Shown here in pieces: positions 1 through 6,189 of a DNA stretch of 6,189 nt. How positions within the stretch are numbered: the stretch's first letter is position 1; the number at the start of each line of letters is the position of its first letter. The notes under the pieces are model-generated. The model saw nothing but the letters and a program-made list of their open reading frames with translations. It ran no database searches and was not told the origin of the DNA. The DNA is from an uncultured Collinsella sp. (GTDB taxonomy: Bacteria > Actinomycetota > Coriobacteriia > Coriobacteriales > Coriobacteriaceae), in contig CABRZC010000107.1 of the NCBI GenBank assembly GCA_902475375.1, forward strand, positions 1 to 6,189. Direction: 5' to 3'. A program made the translations under genes and the position numbers.

Positions 1-1
1 C

Positions 2-100
2 TTCGTTAAACGGGCGCTAGGGCGCCGCCCTTACACCAACATTTTCGACGCGATCCGACTATCGCTATTACAGCTGCTGGATGAACAACAACGCTATTGA
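2..100 (+). CDS. C-terminal end of an unidentified upstream protein (5' truncated by the window edge)
   Basis: A frame is open from base 2 to a TGA at 98-100 and gives 32 residues ending in LLDEQQRY. The peptide has a basic start (KRALGRR) followed by an amphipathic, leucine-rich helix, so it looks like a plausible protein C-terminus and not random translation. It overlaps the first 20 bases of the next gene in a different frame. That is typical of translationally coupled genes and would explain why the next gene lacks a clear Shine-Dalgarno sequence. Too little is visible to name a family. An open stretch this short could also occur by chance, so the call is tentative. Confidence 0.4.
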   Translation, partial: FVKRALGRRPYTNIFDAIRLSLLQLLDEQQRY

Positions 101-1649
101 GTGCAACGAAATCAACCGCCTGTACCGCGCGGTGATCACGACATCGGCCCAACTCAATAAGCAAGAAATGGCGTCCCTCTTCAGCTCCTATCTCAAGCTC
201 GTGTCGAACGACATGGACATTACAACTACCAACGGCAAGACCGGGCTAACAGAACCGGTGCCGTATAAACGCGACAATCCAAGAGACAACTATCCAAAGG
301 TCAACTCGCAGATAGAAACAGCTTGCGTTTGCACCAATACCGATCTCTTTCGAGCGCTTCTCATTGTTTTTTATCAGGAATGTCTGGAGCTTGCCCCGCT
401 GCTTAAAAACACCGAGGCACCTAGCCTGCTCGCGCAAAACGAAGAGTTTTTCCCAGCCGCCATCAAAACAAGCGACCCGCGACAATTTCGATTATTCGAT
501 AATCAGCTGCCGGCAATCATCCGCTTTGGCGACGCTTTTGCATACGCAGCCAAAAAGCACTTGCCCGGAAACGAAACGGCTCAAAAGCTCGAAGAACATT
601 TGAGCGATATAAAACGCATGAATAGCGCCCCCTTTATGCAGGCGTTTCGCAAGAACTATCTCGAGGCTATGCGCGAGAACCAAATCTACGCAAATGGAGA
701 CTTCCATACGTATGCAGAGCTTAACGACCAGGAAAACCTCAATAGGCTCGTAAGGCTTCAAGCTGTTATTGCAAAGGCAGGAGAGCTTTACTTCACCGAA
801 GAGGAATGTTCCTTTGCAAGCCTTTATGCCCGCATCCTCCACGAGCTGCTGCTGTGCGGCATTATGCCGATAACATGCCAAACCTGTGGTTCGCTCTTTT
901 TTCCGACCGGCCCTAACAGCAAGTACTGCGATCGATATAACGCGGCGACCAAGCTCTATTGCAACCCGCGGCACAACGCCAAAAAACATCTTGGTCGCAA
1001 ATCACCCCGCGACGTCGCACTCAATATACGGAGAAAAGCCGGCACGGCATACGAAAAGGGTTTAACGGATTGTGCCCACTATTTTGACAGCCTTGGCAAT
1101 TTTGTTCTCGATGGTCTTGGCCCAACATACCAAGCGAGCGACCTAATTTCCGACGAGCTCTATGCGGCATGGCTGTCTATCGTCAACCAGCCCAATTGCA
1201 GGACAAAAATCAGGCGACCAGATAGGAACGGTTTTCCATACCCCGTACTGTGGTACGGATTCATCCTCAATGGCATACAGTATGTACAAGTCGAGTTTCC
1301 CGAAGCCGAGTACCCGGCGCTTTTTGAACGCTTGAGCCAGCTCGCCGAAAGCCCGCAATCAAAGTGCACGCTGAAGCACAAGGGACCCGGCGAGCACCCA
1401 TACAGCTCATGGCTTATCAAGTTATACGAGTTGTTGGAGATCATTGCGCAAATTAATAGCGCCGACCAGGTGGCAAAGCCCATTCCATTGCTTGGAATAG
1501 ATAGGGACGATTGTGTCTCGACCGACCCGACCGCCCAAGGCACACGGAGCGCGCCCGACGCATGCGTCTACAGCACCGGCACGATAGATAGCCTTAGCTT
1601 TACCGTGTATACGAAGGGATATGACCCGGAAAAGCGGGAACGAGCCTGA
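81..1649 (+). CDS. DUF6076-like protein with a central four-cysteine zinc-binding cluster
   Basis: This is a 522-residue soluble protein with no signal peptide or membrane segment. Its clearest feature is a Cys4 cluster of the treble-clef/zinc-ribbon type: C266 and C269 (TCQTCG), C283 (KYCDR) and C294 (LYCNP), spaced C-x2-C-x13-C-x10-C, followed by a basic stretch (HNAKKHLGRK, about 288-297). A helical N-terminal half leads into the cluster. After it come a basic/helical segment (about 298-330) and a mixed part with aromatic-rich FPYPVLWYGF at 385-394. A central 'CxxCG.xF...YC' motif followed by a basic helix is what I recall of DUF6076, a family of unknown function in Bacillota and Actinomycetota; the match is from memory. 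The ATG at 81 is the first start after an in-frame TAG at 18-20. No strong ribosome binding site precedes it, but it overlaps the end of the preceding frame, so coupling is likely. The basic Cys4 region suggests nucleic-acid binding, which is inference. The last 45 or so residues look low-complexity and poorly structured. Confidence 0.75.
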   Translation: MNNNAIECNEINRLYRAVITTSAQLNKQEMASLFSSYLKLVSNDMDITTTNGKTGLTEPVPYKRDNPRDNYPKVNSQIETACVCTNTDLFRALLIVFYQECLELAPLLKNTEAPSLLAQNEEFFPAAIKTSDPRQFRLFDNQLPAIIRFGDAFAYAAKKHLPGNETAQKLEEHLSDIKRMNSAPFMQAFRKNYLEAMRENQIYANGDFHTYAELNDQENLNRLVRLQAVIAKAGELYFTEEECSFASLYARILHELLLCGIMPITCQTCGSLFFPTGPNSKYCDRYNAATKLYCNPRHNAKKHLGRKSPRDVALNIRRKAGTAYEKGLTDCAHYFDSLGNFVLDGLGPTYQASDLISDELYAAWLSIVNQPNCRTKIRRPDRNGFPYPVLWYGFILNGIQYVQVEFPEAEYPALFERLSQLAESPQSKCTLKHKGPGEHPYSSWLIKLYELLEIIAQINSADQVAKPIPLLGIDRDDCVSTDPTAQGTRSAPDACVYSTGTIDSLSFTVYTKGYDPEKRERA

Positions 1650-1653
1650 TGTA

Positions 1654-1673
1654 GCGGCTTCGAGCGAAGCCGC
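1654..1673. terminator. Perfect GC-rich hairpin after the zinc-cluster gene, possible terminator
   Basis: GCGGCTTC pairs with GAAGCCGC around a four-base loop, starting four bases after the stop codon at 1647-1649. The position fits a transcription end for the gene to its left, and it lies where transcription from both sides would converge. Neither strand has a T-tract after the stem, so it is not a canonical intrinsic terminator. It could instead be a processing or mRNA-stability hairpin, or a repetitive-element fragment. Confidence 0.3.
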
Positions 1674-1982
1674 CGGTCACGGGGTGGCACCGGGGCGCGG
1701 ACGCCGCGGGCCATTGGGAGCAACCCTCCTCCGCTACCTGCGCGACGTGGCAGCGCCGCTGCGTCGTCCCTGTCGCCGAACATCGTCCTGAAGGCGCGGG
1801 CGGGTGTCCATGAACAGCCGCGCCCGCACTAGCCTGGGGGACAGCCGCCCCGCCACCAGCAGTGCGCCGGCACGCCTCGGCACCGCCAGGGTCTCCGCCT
1901 CCACGGGCAGGGCAACTTTCTCGATGACCTCGGCAGAGCACACGCCCGACAGGTCAACCCCGTTGTAGACGATTGGCCTCAT
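1660..1982 (-). pseudogene. Decayed phage distal-tail (Dit-like) protein fragment
   Basis: An ATG at 1982-1980 is preceded by GAGGGG (1994-1989) at six-base spacing, a good ribosome binding site. The first 60 or so residues (MRPIVYNGVDLSGVCSAEVI, then a V/A-rich region, then ARLFMDTRPR) resemble the N-terminus of siphophage-type distal tail proteins of actinobacterial prophages. This is recognised by pattern, with no search run. The uninterrupted frame stops at 1734. After DTRPR, skipping one base near 1793 gives FRTMFGDRDDAAAL in a second frame. A third frame then gives VAQVAEEG, and the second resumes with LLPM and ends with a DRRL-like piece near 1660. That pattern suggests at least three frame disruptions and loss of the rest of the gene. 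The strip is much more GC-rich than both flanks. It may instead be a short expressed hypothetical ORF of 82 residues (1734-1982). Confidence 0.45.
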
Positions 1983-2038
1983 GCGTTGCCCCTCGCGCGC
2001 CCGTAGGTGTTACCGCTACTCTGAAAATGACCAGATGA

Positions 2039-4474
2039 TCACCCAACAATCTTTGGCGAGTGGGGGCTGAACGCATCGTTGCCGTTCTGTTCATCCACCG
2101 CCCTGCGCCCCAGGCTTAAGGGTTCTGCCGCGTCATCTTCCACCCGCACGGACAGGACATAGTAGAAGTCGGCACCCTGATTCCCACGATCCCGCACGTA
2201 GCCAAGGTCGGCCAGGCGGTCGGCCAGCTCGTCCCTCGAAACCAGCTCATTCGAGGTTATGCGACACGCCACAGGCTCGATCTCGTAGGTGTTCGTCTGG
2301 CTTATGGCGTTCCGATAGAAGCGGAACCACGACGTGCGGAAGAGATCCTTATGGTGCGAGTAGACATGCCCGTCCTTAATGGCATAGAAGTAGAAGAGAA
2401 AGCGCCCGCCCTTGCGGAGCCTGCCGCTGCTTTCGAGAAAGTGATAGTAGTCATCGGGAGAGTCCCCTCGAATGTAGCCAATCACGAACGATTCGCCACC
2501 ATGCCCGTAGGAGTCGCTATCCGTCTTGCCCGCGCTTGGAGGCTCAGCCACAACCATTTCGGTGAAGTAGCTCAGCCGGTTCAGCCGCGTATTGCTTGCC
2601 GTGTTCTCGCCGATGACCTTCTCTATGAAATCGCGCAACGCATTCTCTGCCGTCCTGCTGATGCTCGGCTTCATGGCGAAAGCGCCGACACCCGGCAAAA
2701 TCTCCTCGAAGAGCCGGAATTGGCCCTTCTCGCCCGTTTCGCCCGACCCCGGATAAAGCACGTAGCTGCCAACCGTGCGCCGTATCGCGTCGTTGTACGT
2801 GTGCATCTTCAGCAGGTCACCGCGCTTGTAGGTGTTCGTGGTGGAGGCCGCCTTCTCCTCGTTAAGTTCCTCGCGCTCTGCCTCCTCGGTGCCCACATCC
2901 TTGCCGACAAGCCCCGTCAAGTCGGTGATGCGGTACTTGGCGTCGAAGTGGACGAATGCAACAGCTCCATCTTGCACTGCGGCTCGCTCGTTTGTATAAG
3001 CATCCGGGAATATCGCGAGCGTGTAGTCGGGTCTGAACGGTCTCGAGTACGAACCCTCGTAACGAGTGGCATGAAAGTCACGGGGCGAGAAGGTGCGGTT
3101 GTAGTAGAGGTTTACCTTCGCGCCGCACTGCGCAATCTGGAATGACTGGCAGGAGCGTACGCCCTGCTTGAGGGATATTGACAGCCCACCGTCGGGATTC
3201 GTCCCGATAAATGGGTGGTCATCGGTGCTTATCGGCTCGCACCCCTCGATCCCCCTTACGATGTCGTACAGCTCAAAGAAGATCCAGTACTCGTAGAGGA
3301 GGGCCACATTCTTCGATTCGCCCTCGTAGATGTCATCCTTGCCCTTCCAGTCGAGCTGCAGCGCCATATCGAGCATGGAATATGCGAAGAAGATCTGCGA
3401 GTATCCCTCGCGCTTCTGCAACACCTGGTTGTTCTGAGGCATCATCTGCAGGGTGCCGACATCGTCGAAGAAGGCGTCGCTGAGTATCGTATCCAGCATG
3501 GCGTGCAGCGCGGCGGCTTCGCGATAACACTCCGTCTGCCGAGTATCGCCCTTCTCGGCATCCAGGACAGTCATCAGAGAGGTGCAGATCCGGTCAATCT
3601 CATGCAGGGCAAATTTCACAAACCGATTGGCGGGCGTGTCGAGCAGGTCGTACTTGCGCGTGACGCTGACCATCTGGGGGAGGTAGACGCCTCCCGCATC
3701 GCCGCCGCAGTTCAAGCGCGTCCACATCCGGCTGTTCGAGAAGGGGTTCGTATAAAACCTCCGGGACGGCATGCCAGCCCCAACCGACCGCAGCTCGTCC
3801 TCGTGATCCAGCGTCCTATCAGGGTTCCTCTTTATCGCCTCGAAGAGGGCTTGGAGGTTCGGTTCGTAGCAGAACTGCCGCAGGAAGACGAACTGCTCAA
3901 GCAGCGTCTCGCGATTCTCGTCGGCTTGCTTGTAAACGTTCGACGTGGAGCCCGAGTAGTCAAGGAGCAGCGCAGCGCACCTTGCGGCAAGCTCCTCGGT
4001 GAGCTCGATGTAATCGTCTTCATAGCCAATCTTGAGCGGGACGACTTCGAACTGTAGCATCGGCGCATCAGCTTCCTCGCCGAATCGAATCCTCGAACGC
4101 CCGAGATAGTTCACGAACTGGAAGGTGACACTATTGCCGTTTCTGTCGCACCTGATATTCTTGCCTTCGTTTTGGAACGAGGCGCGAGGATGCAGGCCAC
4201 CATCAGGGGTCCGCTCGTATTCGAGCACATAACATGTGGTTTCGTTGATTCGAAGCGTGGGACTCCCGTCAAGACCGTCCTTGACGGCGAAGGCTGGTGT
4301 TGAACCAGCGCCATTCTGGGATGCTTCCGGCTTGAGACCGAAACACGTCAGCCCGGTTAGCCCGGTCTGCTGTTCCTCGTCCCAATCGACTCGGTCATGC
4401 GCACCGCTCTGGTAGAGCCTGGCTATTGTTCTTCCATCCGCTGCAAAGCGGATTGCGCCGATGCTGCCGTCCAT
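2039..4474 (-). CDS. DUF2357 / COG1700-type PD-(D/E)xK nuclease, McrC-like partner of an McrB ATPase
   Basis: This 811-residue protein is the probable DNA-cutting subunit of an McrBC-like type IV restriction system. The N-terminal half (about 1-380) is the DUF2357-like part. The helix LLYEYWIFFELYDI (392-405, with a candidate active-site E395) leads into the nuclease core. RPDYTL (481-486) supplies D483 and HFDAKYR (509-515) supplies the D511-x-K513 pair of the PD-(D/E)xK fold. The family-typical LLKMHTYNDAI (554-564), YVLYPG (571-576) and PGVGAF (594-599) follow, so the active site looks intact. It is far longer than E. coli McrC (about 350 residues). Part of the excess is a region of about 170 residues after 640 containing SFVIGYIRGD and GRFLFYFYAIKDG, which I cannot assign. 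The ATG lies three bases after the McrB-like stop, with no strong ribosome binding site, so translation is probably coupled. No obvious terminator follows. COG1700 proteins are described as components of virus-defence systems; the restriction role here is inferred from domain and partner. Confidence 0.88.
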   Translation of the reverse strand: MDGSIGAIRFAADGRTIARLYQSGAHDRVDWDEEQQTGLTGLTCFGLKPEASQNGAGSTPAFAVKDGLDGSPTLRINETTCYVLEYERTPDGGLHPRASFQNEGKNIRCDRNGNSVTFQFVNYLGRSRIRFGEEADAPMLQFEVVPLKIGYEDDYIELTEELAARCAALLLDYSGSTSNVYKQADENRETLLEQFVFLRQFCYEPNLQALFEAIKRNPDRTLDHEDELRSVGAGMPSRRFYTNPFSNSRMWTRLNCGGDAGGVYLPQMVSVTRKYDLLDTPANRFVKFALHEIDRICTSLMTVLDAEKGDTRQTECYREAAALHAMLDTILSDAFFDDVGTLQMMPQNNQVLQKREGYSQIFFAYSMLDMALQLDWKGKDDIYEGESKNVALLYEYWIFFELYDIVRGIEGCEPISTDDHPFIGTNPDGGLSISLKQGVRSCQSFQIAQCGAKVNLYYNRTFSPRDFHATRYEGSYSRPFRPDYTLAIFPDAYTNERAAVQDGAVAFVHFDAKYRITDLTGLVGKDVGTEEAEREELNEEKAASTTNTYKRGDLLKMHTYNDAIRRTVGSYVLYPGSGETGEKGQFRLFEEILPGVGAFAMKPSISRTAENALRDFIEKVIGENTASNTRLNRLSYFTEMVVAEPPSAGKTDSDSYGHGGESFVIGYIRGDSPDDYYHFLESSGRLRKGGRFLFYFYAIKDGHVYSHHKDLFRTSWFRFYRNAISQTNTYEIEPVACRITSNELVSRDELADRLADLGYVRDRGNQGADFYYVLSVRVEDDAAEPLSLGRRAVDEQNGNDAFSPHSPKIVG

Positions 4475-4477
4475 AGG

Positions 4478-6189
4478 CTAGATGAAGCTCGCATACTGCA
4501 CGTTATCGAGTTTCGCTGCCATCTGGCTTATCTTAACGGAGCTCAGCTCGCCATCGCATATGTCTTTCAGGCTTTTAAGCAGATTGCCGATCTCACGCTT
4601 GTTACCATGGAGCTTCGGCAGCACCTTCTGGACAATCTGCTCATCGACAGAACGCTCGAGTTCGTAGTTCTCGCCGTCAAGCTCGTGCGCGGCATTAACG
4701 TACATTCGCACTTCGCGCACGGTGCGGAAGGCAAACTCATAGCCGCATTTCTCCAGCTCTTCATACAGCTTGCCGAACTTCTCGAAGATGGCGTTAGCAT
4801 CATCTTCGCTGATGTAATTGGCTCCCTCCCATATGTCCTTGGCGAGACGCAGAAAAGCCTGGGGGACGCCGGAAGCTGCGACGGCAACGTCCGGCGCATC
4901 CTCGATGGCTTTGAACCCTGCGAGGACTTCGGCCTTCGACGGCTTGAACTCTATGACGTTTGCCCTGTCGAGCACCTTGGGGCTAAACATGTAAGTGGTC
5001 TCATCGATGTTCACGGTGCCGACAACGAACAGGTTCTGCGGATAGGGCAGCCTGTCAGCACCGCCATCGCCGTACCCATCAAGCACGATGAGGTTATCCT
5101 CGCCGATGGTCTCCATGTGGCTGAGGAAGTCTGAGAAATACCGCTCGACATGGCTCAGGTTCATCTCGTCGAGGATGAGGAAATACGGAACCTCGGGGTT
5201 AGCGTTGGCCCGTTCGATGAGTCTCAGTATGCCGGTCTCTTCGTACGCGCCTTTGCCGCCGTCTGCAATCGGGTTGAAGAAGCCCAGCACCTTGGTGTTG
5301 TCGGTCCAGTCGGCACCGACCGGGACGAGCAACCAGTTTGGCTCCCCGTCTTCATCCAAGACCTCAAGGTACTTTGCAAAACGCTTGGAAATCCGCGTCT
5401 TGCCTGTTCCGCTGTTGCCAGCAAGGATGACAAAGGGCTTTGCCAGTAGTGACGTGATGTAGCGCCTGGAGAAGTCGGTTTTAAATTCAGCTGGAAGGTT
5501 GTTTAGCTGAAAAGTCCTCTTCTCTCTGCTTGATGCTTTCGATGAATTCTTTGCAGCAAGGTCGATTAGTTGATGCATTGCGGGCAGCACGTCATCGCCT
5601 TGTTCGTAGTCGATGCCCTCTTCGGCAATCAATTGGCTCGCTATGAGGTTTCGCATGAACTCAGCCACGCTGTAATCAAACTCAAGTTTCCCTGCGTAAA
5701 CGTCAGCGAAATACTTGAATGCCGTGGTCAGGCTACCAGCCCTCATCTTGCATCCGCGATTGCAAAGGGCAATAAGATCGTCAATTCTCGACTTGTAGTC
5801 GTAATCTATCGCACCCGAAAACTGCCCGTCTTTGTATCTGCTTCCAGTGGCGAAGAAGAGTTTCGTTAGCTCCAAGATATATGCATCTTCGGAGACGCCC
5901 ACAGGCTTTACTTCGGCTGCATCCATCCAGAATGTCCTTTCCGCAAAACCGTCCTCTTGCAACGGCGATGAATCGTTTACTTTGCCCGTCACTGGCAACA
6001 ACAGCAGTGCGGCAAACAAGTTGCCGACATTTGGACGCTTTGCCCCGTCTCCTTGTATTTGCACACGTACTTTTCCGCCTTTTTTTGCAACGGGATAACG
6101 CGTGCCAAGGGAGACAACTTGCCCAGTAGAGGGTACGACTACTTCCACGATGATTGCGTGTCCGATAATGTCAACTGCAGTCAGCGTAT
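4478..6189 (-). CDS. McrB-family AAA+ NTPase of a type IV restriction-like system (5' end probably beyond the window)
   Basis: This is the motor and recognition subunit of the McrBC-like pair. Numbered from an in-frame GTG at 6148 (556 residues), the AAA+ domain begins near 235. It has Walker A GNSGTGKT (244-251), the McrB-like stretch PVGADWTDNTKVLGFFNP (276-293), Walker B FLILDEMN (323-330), sensor-1 GTVNIDE (377-383, N380) and MFSPKVLDRANVIEF (387-401) with R395 as likely arginine finger. FRTVREVRMY (474-483) belongs to the helical lid. Family members use NTP hydrolysis (GTP in E. coli McrB) to drive a hexameric ring that recruits and activates the nuclease. The N-terminal 230 residues look beta-rich then helical and are not a DNA-recognition domain I recognise. 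The frame stays open past the GTG to the window edge (13 more codons, including VDIIGHAIIVEVVV, which continues the beta-strand pattern), and the GTG has no convincing ribosome binding site. The true start is therefore probably upstream, with GTG 6148 as the alternative. The UAG stop lies three bases before the nuclease gene. Confidence 0.88.
   Translation of the reverse strand, partial: TLTAVDIIGHAIIVEVVVPSTGQVVSLGTRYPVAKKGGKVRVQIQGDGAKRPNVGNLFAALLLLPVTGKVNDSSPLQEDGFAERTFWMDAAEVKPVGVSEDAYILELTKLFFATGSRYKDGQFSGAIDYDYKSRIDDLIALCNRGCKMRAGSLTTAFKYFADVYAGKLEFDYSVAEFMRNLIASQLIAEEGIDYEQGDDVLPAMHQLIDLAAKNSSKASSREKRTFQLNNLPAEFKTDFSRRYITSLLAKPFVILAGNSGTGKTRISKRFAKYLEVLDEDGEPNWLLVPVGADWTDNTKVLGFFNPIADGGKGAYEETGILRLIERANANPEVPYFLILDEMNLSHVERYFSDFLSHMETIGEDNLIVLDGYGDGGADRLPYPQNLFVVGTVNIDETTYMFSPKVLDRANVIEFKPSKAEVLAGFKAIEDAPDVAVAASGVPQAFLRLAKDIWEGANYISEDDANAIFEKFGKLYEELEKCGYEFAFRTVREVRMYVNAAHELDGENYELERSVDEQIVQKVLPKLHGNKREIGNLLKSLKDICDGELSSVKISQMAAKLDNVQYASFI

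Noticed and set aside
1654..1673. Canonical rho-independent terminator
   Set aside because: The stem is perfect but no T-tract follows it on either strand, so it is listed only as a low-confidence candidate.
1568..1941. Two minus-strand open frames of 71 and 113 residues in the gap as intact small genes
   Set aside because: They overlap each other and the end of the + strand gene, are R/G/P-rich, and are better explained as alternate frames holding pieces of the same decayed phage tail gene.
2027..2042. Short palindromic stretch around TGATCA near the nuclease stop as an attachment site or terminator
   Set aside because: The symmetry is only a few bases long and imperfect beyond the core, and no matching copy was noticed elsewhere in the window.
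2351..4057. Long plus-strand open frames of 264 and 280 residues opposite the nuclease gene
   Set aside because: They lie wholly antisense to a gene with clear family motifs, have compositions typical of GC-rich shadow frames (many R, V, L, A), and show no recognisable domain or good ribosome binding site.
4397..5134. Plus-strand open frame of 245 residues opposite the end of the ATPase gene
   Set aside because: It is antisense to the AAA+ domain and across the gene junction; no motif or domain supports it, while the minus strand has Walker and sensor motifs.
1..6189. CRISPR array, tRNA/rRNA, insertion sequence or toxin-antitoxin pair
   Set aside because: I saw no regularly spaced repeats, no tRNA-like cloverleaf, no transposase motif or terminal repeats, and no small paired ORFs with toxin-antitoxin features.

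Overview
The window comes from a bacterial accessory region. It has two gene blocks that point toward each other, with a short GC-rich strip of apparent prophage debris between them. The GC-rich strip, the mixed codon usage and the style of the phage-tail remnant suggest a high-GC Actinomycetota host, perhaps a gut Coriobacteriia (Collinsella/Olsenella-like). That placement is an inference from style; no rRNA or housekeeping gene is present to fix it.

Left block (1-1649, + strand). The last 33 codons of an unidentified upstream gene overlap by 20 bases the start of a 522-residue soluble protein. That protein has a central four-cysteine zinc-binding cluster and resembles the uncharacterised DUF6076 family. 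A perfect GC-rich hairpin follows its stop codon.

Middle (1650-2038). This gene-poor strip of about 390 bases is visibly richer in G+C than either flank. On the minus strand it holds the start of what looks like a phage distal-tail (Dit-like) protein, with a good ribosome binding site. It loses its reading frame after about 60 residues, and matching residues continue in other frames, so it reads as a decayed prophage fragment. An 'ATGA' overlap at its start may preserve the end of the preceding tail gene.

Right block (2039-6189, - strand). This is a two-gene McrBC-like type IV restriction (phage-defence) operon. The upstream gene encodes an McrB-family AAA+ NTPase with intact Walker A, Walker B and sensor/arginine motifs; its 5' end probably runs off the window. 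Three bases downstream comes an 811-residue DUF2357/COG1700-type protein with an intact PD-(D/E)xK nuclease core, which would act as the McrC-like nuclease. By analogy with McrBC, the AAA+ protein would form an NTP-driven ring that recognises or translocates on foreign or modified DNA, and the DUF2357 protein would cut it. The nuclease protein has an extra C-terminal region of about 170 residues that I cannot assign, and the N-terminal (specificity) region of the McrB-like protein is also unassigned. The two genes share one reading frame and are separated only by a UAG and one sense codon. The layout, defence operon plus orphan zinc-binding protein around phage debris, fits defence cargo in a prophage-derived hotspot.
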